This document shows positions 19,528 to 28,221 of a stretch of DNA of 64,000 nt, piece by piece. The position numbers and the translations under genes are program-made. Source of the DNA: Candidatus Zhuqueibacterota bacterium. Its GTDB lineage: Bacteria > Zhuqueibacterota > Zhuqueibacteria > Residuimicrobiales > Krinioviventaceae. A model generated the notes under the pieces. That model saw only the letters and a program-made list of their open reading frames with translations, did not search any database and was not told the origin of the DNA. The stretch is taken from the NCBI GenBank assembly GCA_016934825.1, contig JAFGSB010000070.1, forward strand, positions 1 through 64,000, read 5' to 3'. Position 1 is the first letter of the stretch. Each line of letters starts with the position of its first letter.

Positions 19528-20649
19528 TTATGCTATGAGAAAAATTCGTCTTTTATACATCCAGTACAGTATCAGCCATTCAATAATAATTATTGCCGTA
19601 ACCTCAAAAAGCGGTCCGAAATGCCCAATTTTTGCCGCAATTCCACTTGTAAAGACACCGACTATTTTATTCAAAGGGACAAGCGTACGTCCCATATACA
19701 CAGCCAACGCATTCATACCAATGACAACAAAAGGGAATGCCCACCTGCGATAACCGAGTACTTCAATGATCCAATAAAACAGCAGGAACAGCAGACTCGC
19801 CCAGCCTGCGGTAACGAGCCCGTAAGACGTTGTCCAGAGTTTCATTATGATAGGAACTACAGGGTTCAGGGCATAACCCAACACTAAACAGGAACAGCCC
19901 ACCAGGGCGATGATCATCATTTTATTCTTCTGCGGCCGCTCAGTTTTCAATACTCTGCCGATCAACATACCAAGTATTGTCGTGGATATTATCGGTATGG
20001 TGCTAAGTACGGTGCCCCAGCCATCGGGATGGGTCCTCCCCAGAACGGCGATGTCCACTACAGCAACCAGGTTCGCGCCGATCTCATATGTCCCCGCGGA
20101 TATGCCCGGGGCGGGAACGAGCGCCAGTACCAGCGCATAGATGAAAAGAATTAAAGCCGCGACAACTGCCTGAAAATACCATGTACGTCTTACCAAAAGG
20201 AACGAGACCAGATAGGCAATAGCAATGGGTTGTAATGCGCTGCTCAGTTCGACAAGATAGGGATGCTCCAGATGTACGGATTCCCGCAGCGAACCGAGTA
20301 GAAAAAGGACAAAAAAACGTCTTAAAACACGCAGGGTAATTTGACGATGTGTTTCAGTAAGAGACCTTTTGGCATAAGAAAAAGGTAACGACATTCCGGT
20401 CATCAGCATAAATGAAGGCCAAATGATATCGTAATACCGCAGTCCCTGCCAGGGTGTATGATCGAGATGATAAACTAAAAAATCAATAATAACATTGTGT
20501 CCCAGGGCCGCCAAACCAGCCATCAAACCTCCGCCGCCGACAATCCAAAACATTGTCCAGCCCCGAAATGCGTCAAGGGATACAAGACGTTTTGATGGAG
20601 GCGCAGGTTTTAGTTCTTTATTTTCAGCGGTTTTTTTTAATTTTATCAT
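19528..20649 (-). CDS. Membrane acetyltransferase of the HGSNAT/NagX (DUF5009) type, copy 1
   Basis: A 373-residue inner-membrane protein with about ten hydrophobic segments. It begins RLVSLDAFRGWTMFWIVGGGG, the signature of the heparan-alpha-glucosaminide N-acetyltransferase/COG4299 family. MLMTGMSLPFSYAKRSL and FPFVVIGMNALAVYM are further family-type segments. In the human lysosomal relative, cytosolic acetyl-CoA is used to acetylate the amino group of terminal glucosamine on the other side of the membrane; bacterial NagX is predicted to act in chitin and GlcNAc use. The stop of the upstream deacetylase-like gene lies 3 nt before this start, so the two are translationally linked. A second copy lies at 28222-29364. 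Confidence 0.82.
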   Translation of the reverse strand: MIKLKKTAENKELKPAPPSKRLVSLDAFRGWTMFWIVGGGGLMAGLAALGHNVIIDFLVYHLDHTPWQGLRYYDIIWPSFMLMTGMSLPFSYAKRSLTETHRQITLRVLRRFFVLFLLGSLRESVHLEHPYLVELSSALQPIAIAYLVSFLLVRRTWYFQAVVAALILFIYALVLALVPAPGISAGTYEIGANLVAVVDIAVLGRTHPDGWGTVLSTIPIISTTILGMLIGRVLKTERPQKNKMMIIALVGCSCLVLGYALNPVVPIIMKLWTTSYGLVTAGWASLLFLLFYWIIEVLGYRRWAFPFVVIGMNALAVYMGRTLVPLNKIVGVFTSGIAAKIGHFGPLFEVTAIIIIEWLILYWMYKRRIFLIA

Positions 20650-20652
20650 TGA

Positions 20653-22512
20653 TTATTCCACATTATCAATAAATTTACTCTCTATAACTCGCCGTTCTGA
20701 TCCCTGAGGGACAGTGATAATTTGCTTTTCAGGCATGGTATTCTTGAATTCAGAATTTGTCTTGTCTGAAAGATGTAAAGTCCAGTAAGATTCATGATCG
20801 GAAAAATACCGGCAATAGTGATTATCATAGTTTACCATAAAAGACAAAGAATGATCGTTTTTATCATTCAGCTTAATTTCAGTATGCAAATAACCGCAAT
20901 ATTCATTTGCGGACATATAACGGGTATCATTACCGAGATTTTTTAACAGCCGTCGCATCGCATCAGGGTCCAAAGAGACGTCGCGGTCATGAAAAATAAG
21001 AAAGAAAGGCGCATCAATAGTCCAGGGGATATCAACATCGCTGATTTTCCGGTCGTATTGCCAGGTTGTACGATGGATGACCGGCTCCATGGATGTTATA
21101 ACGATATCCCTCCCTAAATATCCGGGTGTATTGAAATGCCCCAAACCGAAACCCATCTGTGCGGCAATTCGATTACTGTTATTCGGATAAGAGCGGGAAA
21201 TAGCGCCCCCTCCGTTTATAATAAAAAGGGGTACAACTCCAAAATCATTTTGAATATATTCAAGTCCCCGCGACAATAAAAACTTTTGCGTAATGGCCGG
21301 TATTTCCTCCCCGCGTACCGGATCACCAAATTCATAATCGAATCCGAGAGTGCCGGCGCCGTCCATATCGGCCGTCCAGAAAGGTCCGGGGGGAGACTCC
21401 AAATCAGGTAGCATGTGGGTATATCCATGACATTGAATTTCTAACACGCCCTCACTCAAACCGGCGTCCAGGCCGCGTTTGGCCGAAATATAATCGTGTA
21501 CAGTCTTTCCGTCGATTTCATCGATCACTTTTTGTTGCCAGGGGTTAACAATCCTTTCGCTTTTTCTGTCTACAAAACCCGTCAAAACATTCATATTTAA
21601 AACTGCATTGTATTCTTTCAGGGGTTTAATAATATTATTCCTGATGTCGCTTTCATTGAGTGTGCGGTAATGCCAGTAAGGTAAATATGTGCGGTCGGAC
21701 GTTCCAAAATCATCCATGAACAAAATAATACTTTTCGGATACTCCGCATAGAGAGCATAGCCGTTTGCCCACACCAGACTCCTTTTGAACAGATCACGAA
21801 TAATTTGAGTTTGTAATTTATTCTCTTTGCGGTCGGCGTCCAACCAGAGCACCCGGCCCTTATCAGGAAATTCACGTACTGTTAAAAAAGGAAGATGCCC
21901 CCGTTTTGCCAGTACTAACGCACCGGCAGGCAAAACTTTGCTGCCGCGGCTATAATAATCAATTTCATTATTAAATTCCATTTCCCGGCCCAATAGATCG
22001 CGTGTTATAAAATGCTCTCCGGAAAATTTCAGTTTATAATCCAACCTGTATTCACTAACAAATCTAAGACCCGCGAGATCTTCAACCTCCGGCAGAGCGA
22101 CCGAATTTCCAAGTACCACCATATTCATTCCATAATCTTTCACCAGCGAGGGTAAAAGACTCAAATCCTCATTAACGGCGCCACCGGGATCCGCGTCCCA
22201 GATAACGGTACTATAGCGGGGGCTGCCGTTCCTCTCCAGCAAATGGTACCTGTCCAAATTTTGATGATCCAGCCGTAAAATATCAAACGGCAAACCCCAG
22301 GTTTTCAGCAGAGTCAAAAGGACCTTAAATTCGTTGTTTTCATCAACCAGGTAACTTGCCGGATCGTTCCACTGGTCTGATATAACCACCAGAAACCTAT
22401 AGGGTAGAGTACTGTTCTTTTCCTCTGCCTGTACCGATAATGAAAAAAAAAGGGAAACAAAAAAAACAATTATAAAAAAAAGTTGAGTTATAGAATGTGA
22501 AAATCTTTGCAT
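20653..22512 (-). CDS. Exported NodB-like polysaccharide deacetylase candidate
   Basis: A 619-residue protein with a strong signal peptide (about residues 10-29, ending VQAEE). The N-terminal half (PYRFLVVISDQWNDP, TVIWDADPGG) looks like a glutamine-amidotransferase or Rossmann-like domain. From about residue 258 it resembles the CE4/NodB fold: SIILFMDDFGTSD gives the paired Asp (about 267-268) and IQCHGYTHMLPD the metal-binding His-x3-His (about 360-364); FLIFHDRDVS may be the late catalytic-His strand. The classical TFDDG form is replaced by MDDFG. Its start directly precedes the acetyltransferase, which suggests paired removal and addition of acetyl groups. A TTG at 22518 is an alternative start. 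Activity is not proven by sequence. Confidence 0.6.
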   Translation of the reverse strand: MQRFSHSITQLFFIIVFFVSLFFSLSVQAEEKNSTLPYRFLVVISDQWNDPASYLVDENNEFKVLLTLLKTWGLPFDILRLDHQNLDRYHLLERNGSPRYSTVIWDADPGGAVNEDLSLLPSLVKDYGMNMVVLGNSVALPEVEDLAGLRFVSEYRLDYKLKFSGEHFITRDLLGREMEFNNEIDYYSRGSKVLPAGALVLAKRGHLPFLTVREFPDKGRVLWLDADRKENKLQTQIIRDLFKRSLVWANGYALYAEYPKSIILFMDDFGTSDRTYLPYWHYRTLNESDIRNNIIKPLKEYNAVLNMNVLTGFVDRKSERIVNPWQQKVIDEIDGKTVHDYISAKRGLDAGLSEGVLEIQCHGYTHMLPDLESPPGPFWTADMDGAGTLGFDYEFGDPVRGEEIPAITQKFLLSRGLEYIQNDFGVVPLFIINGGGAISRSYPNNSNRIAAQMGFGLGHFNTPGYLGRDIVITSMEPVIHRTTWQYDRKISDVDIPWTIDAPFFLIFHDRDVSLDPDAMRRLLKNLGNDTRYMSANEYCGYLHTEIKLNDKNDHSLSFMVNYDNHYCRYFSDHESYWTLHLSDKTNSEFKNTMPEKQIITVPQGSERRVIESKFIDNVE

Positions 22513-22554
22513 GGGCAATTACCATTTAATAAATTCATTAATAATCGAAACAAA

Positions 22555-24528
22555 TTAATTCACAACTCTGAATGTACGGGTAATTTGCTTACGACCCTGT
22601 TCATTTTCAGCTATGATAACAATTGTATTTGCGGCATAGCCAGCGTAAAAAATTTCACAGAAAAATCCCTGCGACGATACCGGCAGTTGTTTGCCATTTA
22701 CTATAATTTGAGTTCCGGGCTCCGTTAAACCGAATATCTCGATGGGATCACGATCATGTACAGACGTCCATTCAGGCGGATTTGTTTGCACGAGCAAAAG
22801 GGGTGAAATGTCCAGATCCATTATTTCATCAATGACCTGCCTTTTTACCCTGTACAGTGTTTGCGGATCTCTTGAATAATCGGTCATTGATGGGATTACC
22901 TGCGTGGTCAATTCCACTCCTCGTTGACAGGGATCAAATACTTTGAACGCTTCCCCTTCTTTTGATACCAAACCCCTGATTTTTTCTTCAAACAGCCAAA
23001 AATATTCATAGTCCTGGACGCCGTTTCTCAATTGTTCCCATCGAATGGAATTGATCACTCCATCATTTTTGGGATACACCTGCCAGCCGTCCCCTCGATG
23101 AAGCCCCGGTTCCTTGTAAGGATCACCTGTCCATCGATTATATCCCCAATGAAGATAGCCTGTTATGCCGAAACGGTAATTCAACCAGTGCATTATCCTG
23201 GTATCAATCAAAGGCCCATCGACAATTCTATTCGGATATGCACCTCCCTGGTATATGCCGACCGTATAGTACCAAATCTCATTGCCCCTGATCTGGGCCT
23301 CTTTATAAATATCGAAAAACGTATCAAGAAAATTCAGTTTTGGCACCCAGACCTCGAGCCTGTCGTACGCGTGAGTCATTTCGATCGCATCAATGCGTCT
23401 CAGAGACGGGGCATAGCTGTGAACAAAATCCGAGGCTTCTCTCCAGGGCAGAACATTATGAGCGGATGATTCATCGGCAATATGAAAAAGCGTTTTTTTC
23501 AGCCAGCCCTTTTCCTGTAAATGATTTTCAAATGCCGGAAGAAACCGGGGTAAAAATTCTTTGCCGGGTAATTTAATTTCTTCGCCTGAAGGGCTTTTAA
23601 TGACATTAAAATCTAATAATACAATTTCAGTGCTGTACCATTTGCTACCCTCCTGTGATTCTCCGAATGTGGCAACAAACCCGGTTTCAAGATAATCCAT
23701 CACCCCGGTATCCCAAAATACATCACAATGTCTGTCAAATATGGAAAAATCGAATGACAAATTTCCATTCTCATCCATTGTCGACTTTACTGTTCTTAAT
23801 GTCACTCTGAAAACATTTTGCCGGTGCTCGGCCATATTTTGAGCATATGCTCTGAGAATATCGAAATATTTTTCCGAATAAATTTCACCGAAATCATGAT
23901 AATCCGGGTTAACAGTATACCACAAGGTAAAAGGGAAATGTCTTTTCCCCGGCATGGTTAACGGGTAGACAGTCAAATATAAAGGCAGAGTTGCATTGCC
24001 CATATCCGAACTCACCTTAATGGCACCGCTGTAAATACCGGCTTTGGCATCTGCGGGTATTTTTATCGTCAGCCAAATCGCCTGATATTTACCGGCCGAA
24101 ATTGATTTTTCTTTTTCTTCAGACAAATAATCGGGGAACATGGCCGGAGCCGGTCGAAGAAGGTTGCTTGAGATACGGTTCGGCGTATTTTCTTTTATCG
24201 GCACACAACCGACAAAATTCCAGTTAACAATGGTTGAAGGTAATACATCAGATTTATTTTCATGTTTGAGGGGTTCGGCTGAAACCGTAACCTGATCCAA
24301 ATTCATTCCGGCTTTAACGACACATTGAGCGGATACATATTCACCTCTTATTCCATATATATCGATGGCTCTTTCGGGAGGGGGACAGTTATATCCATCC
24401 TGAAAAATATTTACCAGATCGCTGACGGCAAAAAAGTCAAATGCCTTTGTCCGGGCAGATATATTCGAAACAGAAGAAAAAATCAAAATAACCAGTAGAA
24501 ATTGTAAAACAAGCATTGTTTTTTTCAT
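22555..24528 (-). CDS. Exported GH123-like glycoside hydrolase (DUF4091 type), copy 2
   Basis: A 657-residue secreted protein. I place the start at 24528 because CGGAGG lies 7 nt before that ATG and it begins a clean signal peptide (MKKTMLVLQFLLVILIF); longer upstream starts would overlap the previous gene. An N-terminal beta domain (to about 215) precedes a TIM barrel with LFHIADESSAHNVL near residue 350, which holds the Asp-Glu pair, and the C-terminal DUF4091 signature GYLHWGYNRWTGDP and IRWEQLRNGVQDYEY. The last 80 residues form an Ig-like domain (PIEIFGLTEPGTQIIVNG). It differs from copy 1 in this tail. Probable N-acetylgalactosaminidase-like hydrolase. Confidence 0.78.
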   Translation of the reverse strand: MKKTMLVLQFLLVILIFSSVSNISARTKAFDFFAVSDLVNIFQDGYNCPPPERAIDIYGIRGEYVSAQCVVKAGMNLDQVTVSAEPLKHENKSDVLPSTIVNWNFVGCVPIKENTPNRISSNLLRPAPAMFPDYLSEEKEKSISAGKYQAIWLTIKIPADAKAGIYSGAIKVSSDMGNATLPLYLTVYPLTMPGKRHFPFTLWYTVNPDYHDFGEIYSEKYFDILRAYAQNMAEHRQNVFRVTLRTVKSTMDENGNLSFDFSIFDRHCDVFWDTGVMDYLETGFVATFGESQEGSKWYSTEIVLLDFNVIKSPSGEEIKLPGKEFLPRFLPAFENHLQEKGWLKKTLFHIADESSAHNVLPWREASDFVHSYAPSLRRIDAIEMTHAYDRLEVWVPKLNFLDTFFDIYKEAQIRGNEIWYYTVGIYQGGAYPNRIVDGPLIDTRIMHWLNYRFGITGYLHWGYNRWTGDPYKEPGLHRGDGWQVYPKNDGVINSIRWEQLRNGVQDYEYFWLFEEKIRGLVSKEGEAFKVFDPCQRGVELTTQVIPSMTDYSRDPQTLYRVKRQVIDEIMDLDISPLLLVQTNPPEWTSVHDRDPIEIFGLTEPGTQIIVNGKQLPVSSQGFFCEIFYAGYAANTIVIIAENEQGRKQITRTFRVVN

Positions 24529-24557
24529 TACACGCCTCCGTTGACGATATACAGATC

Positions 24558-26219
24558 TCAATATCTTTCCCAGGGCGCCCATTTATCGCTGTTGGCATGA
24601 CGTCCGAATTTTAACGGGGGCCTGTCCACTTCAAAAGCGCCGAGGTCGGGAGCCTGGCCGGTATAATTATCATTGAAATTCGGTAGAACGACTCCGCCAT
24701 CAATAACCGGGTTTGGGATCGTTATAACGGGATCGGTAAGAATTTGTTCAATATCACCAATTTTTACCGGTATTTTCCCCCATTGAATTTTATTTATTGT
24801 TGACGCCGGGTAAAATTCAAGGTAATAAGATTCTATAAACCTGGGGATTTCCTTTATCCCATGAGGTTCTTTGGCATTGCCATATTCCATTCCGGTAAAA
24901 AGATCATAATCATAATCGCCGGGCACATCCACCTCGCCGGAAGGCGCAAGCCGTCCCGCGCAGTGGAAAATGTTATTACGGGTCACGCAATTGGGGTCCG
25001 CGTGTCCGCTGAATACATTCAATGGACCGTCGGGCTGTAGCGCCGTGTTGTGAAAGATATATTTTCGACCGCCGCCAAACTCTCCGCGGTGGCCGGTTTT
25101 GATCATAGATCCGCCCAAATATTTGCGCGAATTTCTGCCCTCCCCGAATATATTACGAAAGATGTAAAAGGGGCCTTTGGATGTGGACGCTGTGGCGATA
25201 AACTGAAAGGTATCATGAATATAGTTTCCCCATATTCTGACATTCATATTGGCGCCCTCGCTCTCTATCGCGTCGTCATGCGAGCTTCTTAATATATTTC
25301 CATAAATATCGGAATCACGGTTGGGACTTCCCATATCGCTAAAGTTACTGCCGCCGCCGAAAATATCGTTATAGCTGTGATCCGGTGTCGATAACAGGTC
25401 ATTATAACGGATGACGTTTTGTCCTGTGGTATTTATCAATGTGATGGCCTGCGGACCGTTCGGGTGTCCTGTATCCCAGTCATTGGAACCGCCGCGGGGA
25501 TTTTCTATCAAATTTCTCTGCAAAATTAAATTACCGGCGCCTTTTTCCGCGTAAATGCCGCTGTCATATCCGCCCATGTTACCGAATGATCTCGGACCGC
25601 CGACCCGGCCCCAGAATGTGACGCGACAATCCTCGATGACGATATGATGCCTGCCGCTTTTGATCAGAATACCGTGGATACCCGCATTTTTAAATTCAAG
25701 TCCCCGGATGATGACATAATCCGCGTCAATAATCGCGGTATACTCTGCCGCATTCCGGACATCAATCGTCACATGTGACTTTTCAGCCGCGGTCACTAAA
25801 TGATATGCATCAACTGTGCCGGATTCATTGACAAGCAGGGGTTCGGTGCCGCTATTGACATATGTGGTTCGACCAACCGGAAAATCTTCACTCATCGTGC
25901 GTGACCGGAGGATGATTTCTTTTTCGTTGTTTACCAGTTTGATCGCATATGATGTATTGGGAACCAGGCCCACGATACTGCCGCGGTATTCCCCGTCTTT
26001 TTCATCATAAATCAAATCAAGCGCAGGACGCCAGTCTTTATTATCCTGTTCCCTGAAAAAAACCTTACAATCACCGGACTTTATTGACGGGTAATAAACA
26101 CTGATACACTCGAAAGTGGAAACGGTATAAGGATCGGCGGTTGCCGCAAACAGCTCAACAAAAATTGATAATAAAAAAATAAAAAACAATATATTACATA
26201 ACTTGTATTTCAAATTCAT
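24558..26219 (-). CDS. Secreted right-handed parallel beta-helix protein
   Basis: A 553-residue exported protein with signal peptide (about residues 6-25). An FN3-like segment (about 30-115; DGEYRGSIVGLVPNTSYAI) leads into a long beta-helix (about 140-480) with coils such as DYVIIRGLEFKNAGIHGIL, HHIVIEDCRVTFWGRVGG and SSHDDAIESEGANMNVRIW. The end (TGQAPDLGAFEVDRP) is the usual closing motif of this family, matching APDIGAFEFE in the T9SS protein at 30635. It lacks a T9SS tail. GGAG precedes the ATG. These folds are common in alginate, pectate and glycosaminoglycan lyases, but no catalytic set can be named. Confidence 0.75.
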   Translation of the reverse strand: MNLKYKLCNILFFIFLLSIFVELFAATADPYTVSTFECISVYYPSIKSGDCKVFFREQDNKDWRPALDLIYDEKDGEYRGSIVGLVPNTSYAIKLVNNEKEIILRSRTMSEDFPVGRTTYVNSGTEPLLVNESGTVDAYHLVTAAEKSHVTIDVRNAAEYTAIIDADYVIIRGLEFKNAGIHGILIKSGRHHIVIEDCRVTFWGRVGGPRSFGNMGGYDSGIYAEKGAGNLILQRNLIENPRGGSNDWDTGHPNGPQAITLINTTGQNVIRYNDLLSTPDHSYNDIFGGGSNFSDMGSPNRDSDIYGNILRSSHDDAIESEGANMNVRIWGNYIHDTFQFIATASTSKGPFYIFRNIFGEGRNSRKYLGGSMIKTGHRGEFGGGRKYIFHNTALQPDGPLNVFSGHADPNCVTRNNIFHCAGRLAPSGEVDVPGDYDYDLFTGMEYGNAKEPHGIKEIPRFIESYYLEFYPASTINKIQWGKIPVKIGDIEQILTDPVITIPNPVIDGGVVLPNFNDNYTGQAPDLGAFEVDRPPLKFGRHANSDKWAPWERY

Positions 26220-26243
26220 ATCAATCTCCGTAATATAATCAAA

Positions 26244-26711
26244 CTATCTTTCCACTCTTTTTTTAAGGAAAAACAACAGAGTCGCTTCTCCTTCTTCATA
26301 ATCATATTGCTTGCCATCCACGACGATGGTTGGCGCGTCAAGCTGTCCCGTACTCAGTTTAAACGGGAAAATATAATCACCGCTCTTCATTTGAATATAA
26401 ATATGTGTATCCGTACGGTGATGAAAAAATCCGTCGGTATTATGTTTTAACACAACTCTTTCATAAAATTGATTAGTTACGGCCCGTTTTCTGATTGCGC
26501 CTTCGGAAGCGGACCGCCGGCTGCTGTCAAAACCATCGGCTATACGATAGAATATCACTTCGCCATTGGTGCGGTAAATATATTTCTCTAAATCGTCATC
26601 AGTAATTCCATACTGCTGAATTATATTTTCATTCAATATTACAAGTGATGAAGTGCAAGCGCAGACCAATATGGACAGACCAAGGAGAATCATGATAACA
26701 TTTTTTTTCAT
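26244..26711 (-). CDS. Small outer-membrane-type lipoprotein, function unknown
   Basis: A 155-residue protein with a lipoprotein signal: hydrophobic residues 6-18 followed by the lipobox LVCAC. The mature part is beta-rich and charged (YIYRTNGEVIFYRIADGF, FHHRTDTHIYIQMKSGDYI) without a known domain. The ATG at 26711 is preferred over a GTG one codon upstream because AGGAA lies 5 nt before it. It sits between a GH27 alpha-galactosidase and a beta-helix protein in the same strand order. Not recognised. Confidence 0.65.
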   Translation of the reverse strand: MKKNVIMILLGLSILVCACTSSLVILNENIIQQYGITDDDLEKYIYRTNGEVIFYRIADGFDSSRRSASEGAIRKRAVTNQFYERVVLKHNTDGFFHHRTDTHIYIQMKSGDYIFPFKLSTGQLDAPTIVVDGKQYDYEEGEATLLFFLKKRVER

Positions 26712-26808
26712 CACGTTCCTGCTTTATTAATCATTTTGAAATCATTAATTTTATTCATGTTCATCTATTGCACACTTTGATGTTTTACAATTCCTGTAAT
26801 TTCTGGAA

Positions 26809-28152
26809 TCAATCCGGGACAATTTCAAATAAACCTGCTCCGTGCGGCGGAATAACCGGGAAAAAATCTTTCCGGTATTTTCCAAGGTCCTTTTGTTTCC
26901 ACAAGTCACGAACCGTACATTCCCCCTCAATTCCGATGTCGCTTAATAATACATATACCGGCGTTTCCGCATCCTCACCCAGATTGAAAAGGGCCAGATA
27001 TTTATTTTCGGAATTCAGGGCATCGGCAATCCATGCGACATGATTACCGCGCCGGAAAAGCTGCCTGTTGCCGGTGCTGTACTGGTTAACGGCTAAAACT
27101 TCCCTGTTACGCAGCAACGACAATGTAAACGGCCGTATCATCGTCAAATCACCGCCCATCATCAGAGGAGAACGAAAGATAGCCCATAACGTCATATGGG
27201 TTATTTGTTCATCAGGGGTAAATCCCGTTTCCCGCTCAACTCCTTCCGGCCCCCTTCTGGATAATCTGCCCAATTGCAGCATGTCCGCGTCCGGCCAATG
27301 ACCCGGCCCAGAATGCTGCGCCCAATTCGCGCATAATTCAAACTGATTTTTGAGTTGCGGCCACTCATCCCAGAAATCCCTGGATATACGCCACAGATTG
27401 GCATGTGTTTTCACATGCTCAGCGGGGTCAAGCGATCTGATCCCGGGCGAAAGACTCAGGACTATCGGACGCCCGCAGTTCCTGATTGCTTTATAAGCGG
27501 CTTCTATTTCTTTCTCATAATACGTTGGCGCAAGCATGTCATCCCATTTTATATAATCGACTCCCCACCCCGCGTATAATTTAAGCAGCGAATCGTAGTA
27601 TTCCTGCGCGCCCGGTTTGTTCATATCCACACCATACATATGATTCAACCAGTTGCAGGTACTTGATGTGTCGGCAATATCGTGCGCGGTCCTGTCGGTT
27701 CCGAGAACAGGAAGCCTGGCCGCAACCGCCTGCCGGGGGATTCCCCGCATCAGGTGAATTCCGAATTTTAATCCTTTGGAATGAACATAATCCGCTAAAG
27801 GTTTAAATCCTTTTCCGTTTTTCGATGACGGAAACCTGTCCACCGCCGGTAAAGGGCGTCCGTATTTATCCAATGACAAAGGTGGCTTAAAATCCTTTGT
27901 CTGCGGTGGATTATTCAGCGCTCCCGGGGTTGGAAAAAACCAGCAATAATCGATGACAACATACTCCCAGCCATAATCCTTGAGGTAAATTTCCATCATA
28001 TCCGCGTTTGCTTTAACTTCATCTTCCGTTACGGTTGCGCCATAGCAATTATAGCTGTTCCAACCCATGGGAGGCTGTTGAGCGGAAAGAACATTTTGGG
28101 CGTTCGAACTGCTTACAATCAGCAATCCGAACAAAAGAACTATACGATACAC
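26809..28152 (-). CDS. Secreted GH27 alpha-galactosidase
   Basis: A 447-residue enzyme with signal peptide (about residues 1-18). The GH27 opening QQPPMGWNSYNCYGATVTE is clear. The nucleophile lies in YIKWDD (D204) and the acid/base in WRISRD (D259), aligned by pattern with Asp170 and Asp231 of human alpha-galactosidase A. DADMLQLG and PLMMGGDL are further family segments, and a C-terminal beta domain finishes the chain. Translation appears to start at GTG (28152), with AAGGG upstream. It is a second alpha-galactosidase in the window, from a different family than the GH36 enzyme at 74. alpha-N-acetylgalactosaminidase activity is the main alternative. Confidence 0.88.
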   Translation of the reverse strand: MYRIVLLFGLLIVSSSNAQNVLSAQQPPMGWNSYNCYGATVTEDEVKANADMMEIYLKDYGWEYVVIDYCWFFPTPGALNNPPQTKDFKPPLSLDKYGRPLPAVDRFPSSKNGKGFKPLADYVHSKGLKFGIHLMRGIPRQAVAARLPVLGTDRTAHDIADTSSTCNWLNHMYGVDMNKPGAQEYYDSLLKLYAGWGVDYIKWDDMLAPTYYEKEIEAAYKAIRNCGRPIVLSLSPGIRSLDPAEHVKTHANLWRISRDFWDEWPQLKNQFELCANWAQHSGPGHWPDADMLQLGRLSRRGPEGVERETGFTPDEQITHMTLWAIFRSPLMMGGDLTMIRPFTLSLLRNREVLAVNQYSTGNRQLFRRGNHVAWIADALNSENKYLALFNLGEDAETPVYVLLSDIGIEGECTVRDLWKQKDLGKYRKDFFPVIPPHGAGLFEIVPD

Positions 28153-28221
28153 ATTATAACCCTTTTTTAAATAACCGATTTAAATCACCTGCTCTATAGC
28201 AGACCATAAATGTCTGTTAAA

